Source of the DNA: DASPJQ01 sp035299065
GTDB taxonomy: Bacteria > Bacteroidota > Bacteroidia > Flavobacteriales_D > UBA2798
NCBI GenBank assembly: GCA_035299065.1
Contig: DATGXI010000124.1
Location: forward strand, 1 to 59,596
Direction of reading: 5' to 3'
Length of the DNA stretch: 59,596 nucleotides
Shown here: positions 15,518-25,000 of the stretch, piece by piece
How the letters are laid out: each line of letters starts with the position of its first letter
Numbering within the stretch: position 1 is the stretch's first letter
Translations under genes and position numbers: made by a program
Notes under the pieces: generated by a model
The model's database searches: none
What the model was told of the DNA's origin: nothing
Seen by the model: the letters and a program-made list of their open reading frames with translations, nothing else

Positions 15518-15543
15518 GTTTCAGTTTTTTATTCGTTAATATT

Positions 15544-17169
15544 TTATTTAAGCGTCACCTTTTTGATTTTTTCAGGAGACTTCTTTTTGTATTTCTTTTT
15601 CGGAACTCCCGACACTCCGTTGTCTTTTTTCTTTTCCTTTTTCTTCTGATTGGATGAGTAAACCTTGTATCCTATTCCCAATGCTGTGAGTATTCCGGTC
15701 ACCCATGCCGTTGGTTTGATCCACTTTTTGTTCTTCTCCCAAAAAGTCTGCTCGGCAGGTGGTTTGTTGGGATCAGTTGCTGTGTTACTTCCATCCGAGG
15801 TAGTTGCATTCGGATCGGTGGTCATCGATTTCAGCATCGGATCATTTTCCGGATTGTAGTTATCGAGATTCACTTGCGGATTGTTCGTTTGGATTTGTTC
15901 TGCTTCTGTGTTTGCGTCCGCAGTATTTTCAAAGTCCGCTGATTCTTTTTGTCGCTTTGGAAAAATGCTGCCGATGCTTTTCAGTAGTCCGGCAATCGCT
16001 GCCATTATTCCGGAGGCTGCACCGATTGAAGCTGCGGTAATGGGTTCACCTAATCCATTCAGTCCTTCAATCTCCTCCAATCCCTGCATGTTTTCAGAGT
16101 AGTAGATTTCCTGACCAAGCACTTCGTGAAGCGGAGTGTTTACATTCATGTGCAGGATTGCTTTGTCATCTGCTCCGTTAAGTCCGCTCACCGGAACTTC
16201 TTTGTTAGCATTCCCTTTTCCGGTAAGAATCGCATTCTTTAGGTTTTCAGGTTTTCCACCCGCCCCGTAGAAGATCTTCTCCAGTTTATCCTTGGTTTGC
16301 TTCAGACGTTGGAACTTGGCCATATCAACACCCCGTTTTTGGGCTTCAGCATCGCTCAGGTACGCATATTTTAAGCGTTGCGACACTTTCATCACATTTA
16401 GCTTCATCGCTGCTAAAACCCCGTTTCTAAGCACCACCGTGGCCGGATTGACCTTATTGATGACGTTTAGCCCTTTTTTGAGGATTTCTTTCAGTTTCCC
16501 GCCCTTTTGCGGTTCGCCCGATGATGGTGCAGGGTTTTTCTTTTTGAGGAAGTCAAAAAGTTTTCCGAGTTCCCCTGAATCATCCATTACTTGGGTATCA
16601 AGGTTGGTTTTATCCGGAACACCATTGAGGTAAGTTAATTCCATTGTAAAGTCTTTTTTTTCGGTGTATGGTTCTTCATAATTAAATTCGTTCACTACAC
16701 AATCAAGAATGATGTTCTCTCCATTTGAAAGCGGCACGATGGGGTAGATGTGCTGAAAGTGATCCGCGCTGTACTTAGTGATTCGCAGTTTATGCGGTAT
16801 TCTTAGATTTGAAAGGATACTGGAAATAAACACAGTATAACAGTCACAATCTACCCCTGTGGATCGGTCGTGCCAGGCGCGTGCAGGACTGCGCACCTGC
16901 TCCTTGCCATCTTCATCTTTTTTGTAAGCGATATGTTGGTAAACAAAATCCCAAATATTGTTGCAAGTTTTTCTCAAAGAACTTTCTTGTAATCGTCTCG
17001 CAATTTTCTTGGTGTGAAACAAAGTGTCTCCCACCACTTTTGGAATGAACTTAACTGTATGCCCCACGTCTGCATCGTGCTTGACAGTTATCTCTTTCAA
17101 CTCTGCTGTTGGAAACAGGTGATCGAATTCAATTCCGGGTTTTATATTTCGTTTTTCTTTCGCAATCAT
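15544..17169 (-). CDS. Transglutaminase-like membrane protein
   Basis: A 541-residue protein. Residues about 60-165 resemble a transglutaminase/papain-like domain: ARAWHDRSTGVDCDCYTVF (Cys108 in the G-x-D-C position), FQHIYPIVPL (His140) and NIILDCVV (Asp156) give a full Cys-His-Asp triad. The middle is Lys-rich and helical. Hydrophobic segments lie near 375-400 (SIGAASGIMAAIAGLLKSIG) and near 490-510 (AWVTGILTALGIGYKVY), and the tail is very basic. Such domains cut or cross-link proteins, so processing of virion proteins is plausible. It overlaps the LEA14-like gene by 4 bp. Confidence 0.6.
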   Translation of the reverse strand: MIAKEKRNIKPGIEFDHLFPTAELKEITVKHDADVGHTVKFIPKVVGDTLFHTKKIARRLQESSLRKTCNNIWDFVYQHIAYKKDEDGKEQVRSPARAWHDRSTGVDCDCYTVFISSILSNLRIPHKLRITKYSADHFQHIYPIVPLSNGENIILDCVVNEFNYEEPYTEKKDFTMELTYLNGVPDKTNLDTQVMDDSGELGKLFDFLKKKNPAPSSGEPQKGGKLKEILKKGLNVINKVNPATVVLRNGVLAAMKLNVMKVSQRLKYAYLSDAEAQKRGVDMAKFQRLKQTKDKLEKIFYGAGGKPENLKNAILTGKGNANKEVPVSGLNGADDKAILHMNVNTPLHEVLGQEIYYSENMQGLEEIEGLNGLGEPITAASIGAASGIMAAIAGLLKSIGSIFPKRQKESADFENTADANTEAEQIQTNNPQVNLDNYNPENDPMLKSMTTDPNATTSDGSNTATDPNKPPAEQTFWEKNKKWIKPTAWVTGILTALGIGYKVYSSNQKKKEKKKDNGVSGVPKKKYKKKSPEKIKKVTLK

Positions 17170-17648
17170 TTTTTCAAAGTGATTTCCTGTGAATCTTCAT
17201 AAGGCAATTTCTTCCATCCCAAATCAATCGTGCTGATTGTTTTTACCGTCATCTTCACACCCTCACCGGACTCTACTGCCTTGAGCAGATCGTTTGCCAA
17301 GGAGAAAACTCCTAAAAGCGGAATGTCAATCATGATCGCATCAATGAATACTTCTCCGTATTTCGGAATCACGATATCCTTATTCACGGATTGCGATGAA
17401 CCGATTGCAGCTTCCTTGTACATCAGTTTCACAAAAGGGAATTTGAATTTCACTTGTCCTTGTGTAGGGTTTTTTAATTTCACGTCAACTCGAAGTGTCA
17501 ATCCCTGAAGCGTTAGTTTGTGAATCTTCACGGTCGGAACAACGATCAATTCGTTTGCTGTTCTGGTCAGTCTGCGCACGTAGGCTATTCCACCCACCAC
17601 AACAGCACCAATCCCTGTTCCTATTAATATTTTTTTGAATAATCCCAT
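17166..17648 (-). CDS. LEA14/WHy-domain-like protein
   Basis: From ATG 17648 the protein is 160 residues. An N-terminal hydrophobic helix (IGTGIGAVVVGGIAYV, about 7-23) is followed by a strand-rich domain whose pattern IHKLTLQGLTLRVDVKLKNPT and later VFIDAIMIDIPLLG fits an LEA type 2/WHy fold. An upstream in-frame ATG (17687) would overlap the small membrane gene by 38 bp, whereas ATG 17648 follows its stop by 1 bp, so 17648 is preferred. WHy domains are found in stress and cell-wall proteins and in some mobile elements; function here is unknown. Confidence 0.55.
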   Translation of the reverse strand: MGLFKKILIGTGIGAVVVGGIAYVRRLTRTANELIVVPTVKIHKLTLQGLTLRVDVKLKNPTQGQVKFKFPFVKLMYKEAAIGSSQSVNKDIVIPKYGEVFIDAIMIDIPLLGVFSLANDLLKAVESGEGVKMTVKTISTIDLGWKKLPYEDSQEITLKK

Positions 17649-17649
17649 T

Positions 17650-17835
17650 TCAGTTTTTCTTTTTGCGTGTTGCGAGATAATCACCACCTAATTTGAAACC
17701 CATCCAAATTGCTCCACCGATTATCGCTTTTAGTGCGTACTCCAAGAGTCCGGTGTAATCAAGATTCGCAAACAGTATCGCTCCAGTTAAGAAGAGATGG
17801 TTTGATGAATCGCTATGCGTATTTTTTGGTTCCAT
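17650..17835 (-). CDS. Small membrane protein
   Basis: A 61-residue protein with one or two hydrophobic stretches (about 14-25 and 33-50; LFLTGAILFANL, AIIGGAIWMGFKLGG) and a basic tail ending KKKN. The topology resembles many small single-pass virion membrane proteins. It directly precedes the LEA14-like gene. No family recognised. Confidence 0.45.
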   Translation of the reverse strand: MEPKNTHSDSSNHLFLTGAILFANLDYTGLLEYALKAIIGGAIWMGFKLGGDYLATRKKKN

Positions 17836-17955
17836 TTTCGTTTTTCATTTAATCATGGGACAAATCTCCGGCAAGTGTTTGACATGCTTTCCAGTTAATG
17901 CTTGCACTTGTTTTCTGCTGCTGATTATTGCTTTTTATTGTCGTGAAATGTCAGT
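17836..17955 (-). other. Intergenic gap with an ATG-less open frame
   Basis: 120 bp. A minus-strand frame with coding-like composition (SASINWKACQTLAGDLSHD at its end, stop just before the next gene's leader) has no ATG, GTG or TTG at a sensible place. It may be the remnant of a small gene or chance. The promoter of the rest of the cassette could also lie here, but no good -7/-33 pair is visible. Confidence 0.2.
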
Positions 17956-18183
17956 TTATGCTGCATCTGCGTAACACGGTAAATCCAATTTTTCGAATAT
18001 TACTTTCACCTGCGCGATCATATAATAGCGTCCGATCTTCTGACCGATATCCTTTTTGAATGGCTCAAGCCAAGTTTTGAATGTGCGCGAATCAACACCG
18101 TAGAGAATGGCGAGTTCTTTTAGCGTGTACGGTTTTATATGGATGGGTTGTACCATCCGGATTACTTTTCCTTTCATTTGCAA
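17956..18183 (-). CDS. Small helix-turn-helix protein, paralogue of the 25942-26160 gene
   Basis: A 75-residue protein with a helix-turn-helix near residues 17-45 (YTLKELAILYGVDSRTFKTW) followed by a basic helix and QVKVIFEKLDLP. The 72-residue gene at 25942 has the same plan with GVD-R-T-K-W-L and QVKVIF-KL-LP conserved. Several ATGs at the start (residues 1, 3, 10) leave the start open. Located at the head of the cassette, it may be its regulator. Confidence 0.65.
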   Translation of the reverse strand: MQMKGKVIRMVQPIHIKPYTLKELAILYGVDSRTFKTWLEPFKKDIGQKIGRYYMIAQVKVIFEKLDLPCYADAA

Positions 18184-18215
18184 ATAATTTGTTTTTTAAT
18201 GGTCAAATGGAATAC

Positions 18216-18250
18216 GCCATGTGTCTTGTTCCTTTTCAGCGGAACATGGC
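18216..18250 (-). repeat. Two-step hairpin upstream of the HTH gene
   Basis: Inner stem TGTTCC/GGAACA (18227-18232, 18241-18246; 8-nt loop) is enclosed by outer arms GCCA/TGGC (18216-18219, 18247-18250). It lies between the first cassette gene and the HTH gene, so it could modulate read-through on the minus strand. No T-run follows. Confidence 0.4.
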
Positions 18251-18268
18251 TATTTCATGTAAATAGAA

Positions 18269-18697
18269 TTAAGCGGTTTTGCGATAAATGGTGCGGGTAA
18301 CTATTAGGTCACCGTTGTGAAAATGAAAGCGAAGGCTATTCATTTTCTCTTTGAGAACATCTTCATTGTACCAACGAAGTGTTCCTGCAAATCCTTTTTT
18401 GTTTTCAGGATTGAAATAAAGTCCAGGATGGGGAATGTAGCGGCTCGGATAACGCTCAACATAGCGTTTGGCCTTCAGAATACGCTCGCAGAAAGCATCG
18501 AATTTTTTTCCTGCAAAAGCGGAGAATAATTCAGGAAGAATGTCCTTGTAATATTCGCTGATGAATGATTTGGCAACTTGTTCTTCAGCTTGACTGAATG
18601 GATAGTTTTTCCATAATTGTTTGTGGGCGAATTCCCACGATGCATCCGTAAAGATGGCAATGGCTGCCGGATGTACTTTTATTTTTGTCCTGTTCAT
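18269..18697 (-). CDS. Unknown protein, first gene of the cassette
   Basis: A 142-residue soluble protein, basic and aromatic-rich (YPSRYIPHPGLYFNPENKKG, then LRFHFHNGDLIVTRTI). The N-terminal half is helical. No motif is recognisable. Its upstream region carries an inverted repeat (18734-18769) and a tandem repeat (18801-18820), so it is the first gene of the leftward transcript and could be a regulator or early protein. Confidence 0.5.
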   Translation of the reverse strand: MNRTKIKVHPAAIAIFTDASWEFAHKQLWKNYPFSQAEEQVAKSFISEYYKDILPELFSAFAGKKFDAFCERILKAKRYVERYPSRYIPHPGLYFNPENKKGFAGTLRWYNEDVLKEKMNSLRFHFHNGDLIVTRTIYRKTA

Positions 18698-18733
18698 AGT
18701 TATTATGTTTTACAGGACAAAGATGCGCTGGGC

Positions 18734-18769
18734 TATAAGATCGGTTTCCGGTTTTTGCTCGATCTTGTA
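18734..18769. promoter_or_regulatory. Inverted repeat upstream of the cassette (operator candidate)
   Basis: Arms TATAAGATCG (18734-18743) and CGATCTTGTA (18760-18769), 9 of 10 complementary, 16-bp spacer. It lies 37 bp upstream of the first cassette gene on its promoter side. A -7-like CATCTTTG on the minus strand sits between it and the gene. Confidence 0.5.
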
Positions 18770-18800
18770 GGGGGATGCTTTACAATGTTAGTTTTTCCTA

Positions 18801-18820
18801 TTAATGTCGGTTAATGTCGG
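18801..18820. repeat. Perfect 10-bp tandem repeat TTAATGTCGG x2
   Basis: Two adjacent copies of TTAATGTCGG in the 149-bp gap between the end of the methylase operon and the start of the cassette. One helical turn apart, they would put two protein-binding sites on the same face of the DNA. Confidence 0.6.
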
Positions 18821-18846
18821 TTTGTGCATGGAAATGTAGGTGTATT

Positions 18847-19539
18847 TTACCTGATTCCACTCATTTCTCCCAATTGTACAACTATATATTTCATACAACC
18901 TTCAGTCCAAAGAAATAGTGAATTTTGGTCATCCAATTTATTAAAATGATCCCCTCCATTTTTGTGCCATTGGGATGACATTGCAAAATGGAATTCACTT
19001 AAGTCCTTCTTCGAGATGGTAATAGTTGACTCAGGTTCGGAATTAGGTTCTTCGCCAAACTCCATTACAGTTTCGCCATCATCAAATGATTCAAATTTTG
19101 ATTGATATTTCTCGGAAAGTACATTGTGAACATGCCAATGTGGTTGTGCATTTTTGGAGTCTTCTTTATCAAGCATCCACTCAGCTCGAAATATCTTGTT
19201 CATTGTATAATCAGACAGTTTTCCCTGAAAGACTCTTATACTTGCTTGGAGTAAATGATAATGAGATTTTGGTTTATTCTGCTTGAAGGTTAACGAATAC
19301 CCCATCCAATAGGGTTCTCCAGTTGATGATTTAACAATTGGAATTACAAATTCCTTCCTATTGAATTCAGCATCAATAATAGTCTTGCCATTGTCACCCT
19401 TACTAAATGCATATATGATTTCACCTGATCCGCGAAGAAGTACCTCAATTTCCAAATCTTTAATACCGAGCAAAGTTTTAAGTTTCTTGGTTAAAGGATT
19501 TGTTATTGACGTAAGATCGTTTATACTTTTCAAACTCAT
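18847..19539 (-). CDS. Unknown partner of the DNA methylase
   Basis: A 230-residue soluble protein coupled to the methylase by a TAATG stop-start overlap. The sequence has strands around GSGEIIYAFSKGDNG and KEFVIPIV, a His-rich patch (KSHYHLLQ, QPHWHVHNV), an acidic region (EEPNSEPES) and a C-terminal FHFAMSSQWH-like segment. No clear PD-(D/E)xK or HNH motif is visible. Position argues for the restriction or effector half of a two-gene modification system, but this is not shown by sequence. Confidence 0.5.
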   Translation of the reverse strand: MSLKSINDLTSITNPLTKKLKTLLGIKDLEIEVLLRGSGEIIYAFSKGDNGKTIIDAEFNRKEFVIPIVKSSTGEPYWMGYSLTFKQNKPKSHYHLLQASIRVFQGKLSDYTMNKIFRAEWMLDKEDSKNAQPHWHVHNVLSEKYQSKFESFDDGETVMEFGEEPNSEPESTITISKKDLSEFHFAMSSQWHKNGGDHFNKLDDQNSLFLWTEGCMKYIVVQLGEMSGIR

Positions 19540-21899
19540 TACATTATCTTGAAAGTGGATTGTGTAAGGTCGTTTATTTGCGCCTGATCTACTTCTATGC
19601 CTCTACTCAATAGTCTGCCTATATCCGAAAGTTCTACTAATAATTTTTTATCGAATTTGGAGCTAAACAAATCGGGGATTGGCATTTTATTGACATACTT
19701 AGAGGCAAGATACCATTGCCCCCCACCAATTTGTTTCGATAATGCGTTTAGTAAATCGTTAATTATTGGCATCGAAAATACTGTGATGTATCCAAAGCCT
19801 ATATCTTCATTCTGAAGGAATAACTCTTGATCTATCGGAATCCAACAATGTCCACGTTCTACAACAAAACTTCCTTTCTTATCGAAAGCAAGTGATCCAC
19901 TTTCTCCGAATTCTTTAGAAACCAATCGTGGTTGCTTTTTAACTTGCCATGCCCGATGTTCGCTTAATTTCCACCAATTATCTGCTTTTCTTCTTGCACG
20001 ATTTTTTAACGCAACAGCATTTGGCTTCAATCTATCAAGATAGAATGTATTTACATGTTTGATCAAATCCTTTTCATTTGAAATCTCCGGCAAATCCCCG
20101 TACGGATAGAAGAGATATACTTCATCTGTTAAACGCCCTTTAAATAGAGTTTCATTTGTTACGGCAGGCCTAAAAAACTTCTTCTCTTCTTTTGGTAATT
20201 TGGAATAATACGTTTTGTCAACAAGGAATACGGAGTTCATACCTGTTCGTACACCCTGCATAACGCTAAATAAGTCAGAAACTGTTTTTAATCCCTTTAC
20301 TGATTCATATACTTTCCATGACTGGTAAGAAACTGGAGTCCAATTGTCATTTTTCCCTAAGCGGGAATTTTTAAATAAGCTAAAATTTGGATTTGATACC
20401 GGCTGAATTGTCTTTGATGATCTCAAAATTCTTAGCTCTCTTAAAGCATTAGAACTTGAATCAATATTATAATCACACCATAAGTTGATTGGTACTTCTT
20501 GAGTTTTCTTTTTGGTACATACAAAAATAGATGCATCGACCAATGCGTTTGAGAACAAACTCAAACTACCTAACTTACCTAAGAGTATAGTTGATACTCG
20601 ATCCCCAATCTCCTTTCTCAAACCTAAGTGTGAATCAGCATCAAAGATTGAAGAAGGTAAAATTAAGCCAAGAAAACCCTCTGCACTTACCGAATTCAAT
20701 GCCTTCCATAAAAATGCAGATGCATAATTAGGTTTTTTATCGAATACCTTTCCTAATGTCTTTTCAACAATTGCTTTATTGTCGCGAGTTAACAACTCCC
20801 AAGAAACAAAAGGCGGGTTCATTAAGATAATATCATAATCTGTTTTCCATTTAGCATCATCAGACAAAGCATCCTGAGTTATAATTTCGAGATCAATATT
20901 TATGTTCGTCTGACTTTTTTCAAAAGCTAAAATGAATTTAGCCATGTTTGTTGCTATTGAAGATATATCCCAACCTATAATTTCCAATTTCCCCTTATAT
21001 CCCTTAATAGTTAATTGTCGAATAGTTTCCCGTAAAAATTCTCCGGAACCGCATGCTGGATCAAATACCTTTAGTTTTTTTGGGAATACTGTGTAGCGGT
21101 TTAATATCTCCTCAACAATCGTTCTTACAATTGAAGTGGGCGTATAATGAGAACTCGAAGGCGTTTTTCCTTTACTGGCTTTTCTTGTTCCTCCTAATAA
21201 TCCTTCGAATGACATTTGGTATTCCAAAGGATAAGCTGCCTCGAAATTTGCCTCTTGAAATAAACTTCCTGCTGCATGACGTAAAACCAAATTTGTATTT
21301 GGCAAAAGAGTTAGATTATGATGACCTGAACTAAACGAACTGAGAAGTGCTTCCCAATCCCCCTTTCTAATCGAAGAGGCTATCTTTACACTTTGTTTTG
21401 AAAGCGACCACCTGTCAATTTCGATTTCCTTAATTGCTTTATTATTCTCGGCTTGACAGGCTAATAAAACAAGGAACGCCTCAATGGAATTTACTCCTGC
21501 CTCATCCCGCAGAAGTAACCGTAATTGACGAAATATATTTAGCGAAAAAGAAATGATATTTAGATTTGACTCTGCTGTATCTTTTTTTAGATACCCGTAA
21601 AATTCGTGAATGCGTGATGATACACTTTGAAATGAATAGTGCTCAGGAGAAAATTTATCCCATCTATAAACAGAAACCTTGTCATTATTTAAGCGCAAAT
21701 AATGATCAACGTTTGATGACCAAGCATCACTTCTTTCCTTTCCAGTCTCAGAGGATAAGTCAAGACAAAAATTCCCCATACCCCCATTAAGCATTACAAA
21801 CTGTTGAGATTCTTTTTTTGTGTGAAATAGAGGAACGGGTAAGAGACCCAAATTCCTTTGCCAATATTCGATTTCGTTTATGTTGAAATTATTCTTCAT
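19539..21899 (-). CDS. N6-adenine DNA methylase with TaqI-like specificity region
   Basis: From ATG 21899 the protein is 786 residues. An unrecognised N-terminal 220 residues lead to a methylase core with motif I FDPACGSGEFL and motif IV DIILMNPPFVSWELL. The C-terminal part (MQGVRTGMNSVFLVDK, then VLKN/WWKLSEHRAW-type region) looks like a TaqI-type target-recognition domain. The frame extends to a TTG at 21923, but that TTG is the end of a TATATTTG promoter element, so the ATG is preferred. No nuclease motif is evident in the protein; its partner is the coupled 230-residue protein. Confidence 0.75.
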   Translation of the reverse strand: MKNNFNINEIEYWQRNLGLLPVPLFHTKKESQQFVMLNGGMGNFCLDLSSETGKERSDAWSSNVDHYLRLNNDKVSVYRWDKFSPEHYSFQSVSSRIHEFYGYLKKDTAESNLNIISFSLNIFRQLRLLLRDEAGVNSIEAFLVLLACQAENNKAIKEIEIDRWSLSKQSVKIASSIRKGDWEALLSSFSSGHHNLTLLPNTNLVLRHAAGSLFQEANFEAAYPLEYQMSFEGLLGGTRKASKGKTPSSSHYTPTSIVRTIVEEILNRYTVFPKKLKVFDPACGSGEFLRETIRQLTIKGYKGKLEIIGWDISSIATNMAKFILAFEKSQTNINIDLEIITQDALSDDAKWKTDYDIILMNPPFVSWELLTRDNKAIVEKTLGKVFDKKPNYASAFLWKALNSVSAEGFLGLILPSSIFDADSHLGLRKEIGDRVSTILLGKLGSLSLFSNALVDASIFVCTKKKTQEVPINLWCDYNIDSSSNALRELRILRSSKTIQPVSNPNFSLFKNSRLGKNDNWTPVSYQSWKVYESVKGLKTVSDLFSVMQGVRTGMNSVFLVDKTYYSKLPKEEKKFFRPAVTNETLFKGRLTDEVYLFYPYGDLPEISNEKDLIKHVNTFYLDRLKPNAVALKNRARRKADNWWKLSEHRAWQVKKQPRLVSKEFGESGSLAFDKKGSFVVERGHCWIPIDQELFLQNEDIGFGYITVFSMPIINDLLNALSKQIGGGQWYLASKYVNKMPIPDLFSSKFDKKLLVELSDIGRLLSRGIEVDQAQINDLTQSTFKIM

Positions 21900-21920
21900 T
21901 ATTTCTTCAGCCAGTGGTTT

Positions 21921-21928
21921 CAAATATA
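21921..21928 (-). promoter_or_regulatory. -7 element TATATTTG for the methylase operon
   Basis: Exact TAnnTTTG match on the minus strand, 22 bp upstream of ATG 21899. No TTTG is present at the usual -33 spacing. Confidence 0.55.
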
Positions 21929-22034
21929 AGTACTCAAATTAATATATCTGTTTTTGCAATTTATTCGTTATCAACGCCATAGTGTTGGTTCAATTGAAAT
22001 CAAGACAATTCGTTGTTGCTCAATGTGTTTTCCT

Positions 22035-25000
22035 TCAATTTTCTTCAATAATTCGGATATCCTGTTCGGTCAAATCATATAATTTGTAAATCATTTCATC
22101 TATTTTTCTTTCATTTTCAGCACTATCCTTACCCGCTAACCTTTGAGAGATCACCTTTTCGACTAAAGCAGCAACCTTATTTGCCTCGGCTTCACTTGGA
22201 TTATGAATTGGTATTTCAAGCAACGGCTCTTTGTCTAATTGATATGCGTTACCTTGCATTTTACCTTTTTTACGAAGCCAAAACGCAATGAGCCTGGAGT
22301 TGAGTAATCCAGTCAAATACTTTAGATTAATGCGATTGCTTTGAATCACTAAAAATGCTCGAGAAACAAAACAATCAAAATCCGTATAGGTGAATCGCGG
22401 CTCCTTTGGGCATTTTCTTAAGGCAAATATTTTCTCGCCTTCAAAAAGATGCTGTTCTCTTGTTCTGTGCAACCCATATGGCTTGTTATCCGAAGTAATA
22501 ATACTCCTGAACTTATCTAAATGTTCCTTGATCTTGGGATAATCATCAATCGGTATCTTCTTTGTTTTTTTATCAGGTTTTCCAATATCTGATTTTGTAT
22601 AAAGTATCCAATACTGATTTGAAGGGTTTCCTGAATATTTTTGAAGTTGTTCTGTTGTGAAATAGGGTTTTATTATTTCCTTCTCCTTTTTGCTAAACTT
22701 TAAATTGTCATACTCCTCTTGACTTAAAACAAATACACCATCACCTACGTTAGCCTTACCATTTAATTTCTCCACATTGGCTTTACTCACGAAGTCTTGC
22801 AAAACATCAATACCTGATCCAACTTCGGCTTGAAGCTTTAATTCATTATCCGGCTTTTCTCGCAAGAAAAAATTGTGCTTAGATTTTATTTTATCAAGTA
22901 ACTCAGAATTTGTCCCAGAATTGAATGTAAGCGTTTTTCCAATTAGGTCTTCTTTAATTACTTTAGGTTGCAGAATCACTCCGTTTTTTGAATCTGCACC
23001 TATAAGAAGTTTTAATACATCGTCTTGCGTCAGTTTATCTCCTTCAAGTCTTCGATAGTCAAAAGTATAATTATCAACCAATGAATCTCTTTTGAAAAGC
23101 ATAATCATTGTTTGAATGGAGGCATTTTCAAATATCATATACGCACCAAAATCTATAAGATTTACAATTTGGCTATTGTTGATTACAATCTTTCTAAAAT
23201 TTGACGCTCCAGAATTCGTTACCCAATTGTTTGTTGCAATATAACACAGATAACGTTCCTGTTTCAATAACTTTAAACCGAGATCACCAAACAAATACCA
23301 TAAATCCATCTTACCCTGATAACATTCCAAATCTCTTAAACCGTTAAAGGCATCACGATTCACATCTTCTTTAATGTATGGAGGGTTGCCAATTATTAAG
23401 TCGAATCCATCGAAATCACCATCGTTATTTAGAACTTCCGGAAATTCAAATCTCCATTCAAATGCATTCTTATAAATGGCATTTGTTTTTATCTCCTCTA
23501 TCTGTTTGGTCAATTTTTTTATTTCATCTTCAAGTTTTTGTTGCTTTTCCTTTCTTGCTTTTTTCTGCTTGCTATCTTCATCAAACAACTTAGTTTGGTT
23601 GAGCAAATTGAGTAATTCCCCGCTAATCTTTCTCAATCTAACAACCTTTGGATCATTATTAAGAATTTCGGTTCTGAAATCGCTTTTAATTGTATCGATG
23701 ATTTTTTGCAACCCACGTTTTACATCTCGGCTCTTTTCGTTCTTATAGTCGTTTACAAAGCCTCTGTACGCTTTTACATCATACTTAATACTTTTCAGTG
23801 CTTTACTTAGATCGGAATCTAACGCAAAACGGCTTAAAAGACTATTCCCACACTTAATATTTATATCGATGTTTGGAAGTGTTTCAAGTTCCAAATAATT
23901 GGGTTCTTTGTAGTACGCATTCTTTAATAGTTCTATCCACAATCGAAGACGACAGATTAGAACTGACTTCGGATTAATATCAACACCAAACAAGCAATTT
24001 TCAATTATTGTTTGTTTCTCGTGAAATAAAGCCTTTTGAAGTCGTTGAATTTCTTTATTACTGGGTTTGTCATTTTGAAGTTTGTATTCTACAATATTTC
24101 CTTGTTGGTCTGTGATTATTAGTTCATCGTTGACAATTTCAATTTCATATCCACTCAGGTTGTTCCCTTTTTCATCAGCCAAAATTCCCAACTCTGCCTT
24201 AACTGCGATAATTTCATTTAATGCAGAAACTAAAAAATGCCCTGAACCCACAGCAGGATCACAAATTCGAAGTGAGTTTATCACCTCATTAGCTTTTAAT
24301 ATTTCCTGAGTTTTAAAAAGTCGAGAAGTATAATTTTTGACATCTTCATACTTATCGAAAAGCTTCTTTCCCTCATCCGAAATAGATTCGTTGAATTTTT
24401 CAACAACTGCCAACCGGATGGATTGTCGACACATATACATTGTAATAAATGCAGGTGTGAAAATTGATCCGTCTTTATAACCGTTTATTTTTTCGAATAC
24501 TTTACCAAGAACGGATGCATTTATAATTGTCTTATTATCTTCTTGTACATCTTCTGTTCCCTCACTCGCAAAGTCGTAAGCGTCCAAAAAGTAAAATAGG
24601 TACTCCAAGGTTGGCAACTTATTAGCTTTCCTTTTAAAGTCCTTTAAAATTGTAGTATTTACAAATTCAAGTTCCCCATCATTTTCGAGTGAGTTTATTT
24701 TTATTGTCTGATCCTCCAAGTCGCTAATTTCAAAAAGCGAACTGTTTAAGTAAGGGACACGACTGTACTTATTTTTTATGAGCTCTGTTCTATCAGGTAT
24801 ATTTACCGCTAAGACCTTATGAAAGAGTTTAAAAAGCTCATCAAAATCATGAATCATTTCGGAATTAAGAAAACGGTAGTCTTTATTACCTTGATGATAG
24901 GCTATTAACTGACCTTCGAGTAATTTCAGAAATAAAATACGGTTTATCCAAGTAATACATAGTTCCAAAGCAATATTAAAGGTTTGTCCCTCTTTATTTT

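Noticed and set aside
4556..18697. Tailed-phage or conjugative-element reading of the cassette
   Set aside because: I see no terminase, portal, tail-tube, tape-measure, relaxase or Tra/T4SS genes in the block.
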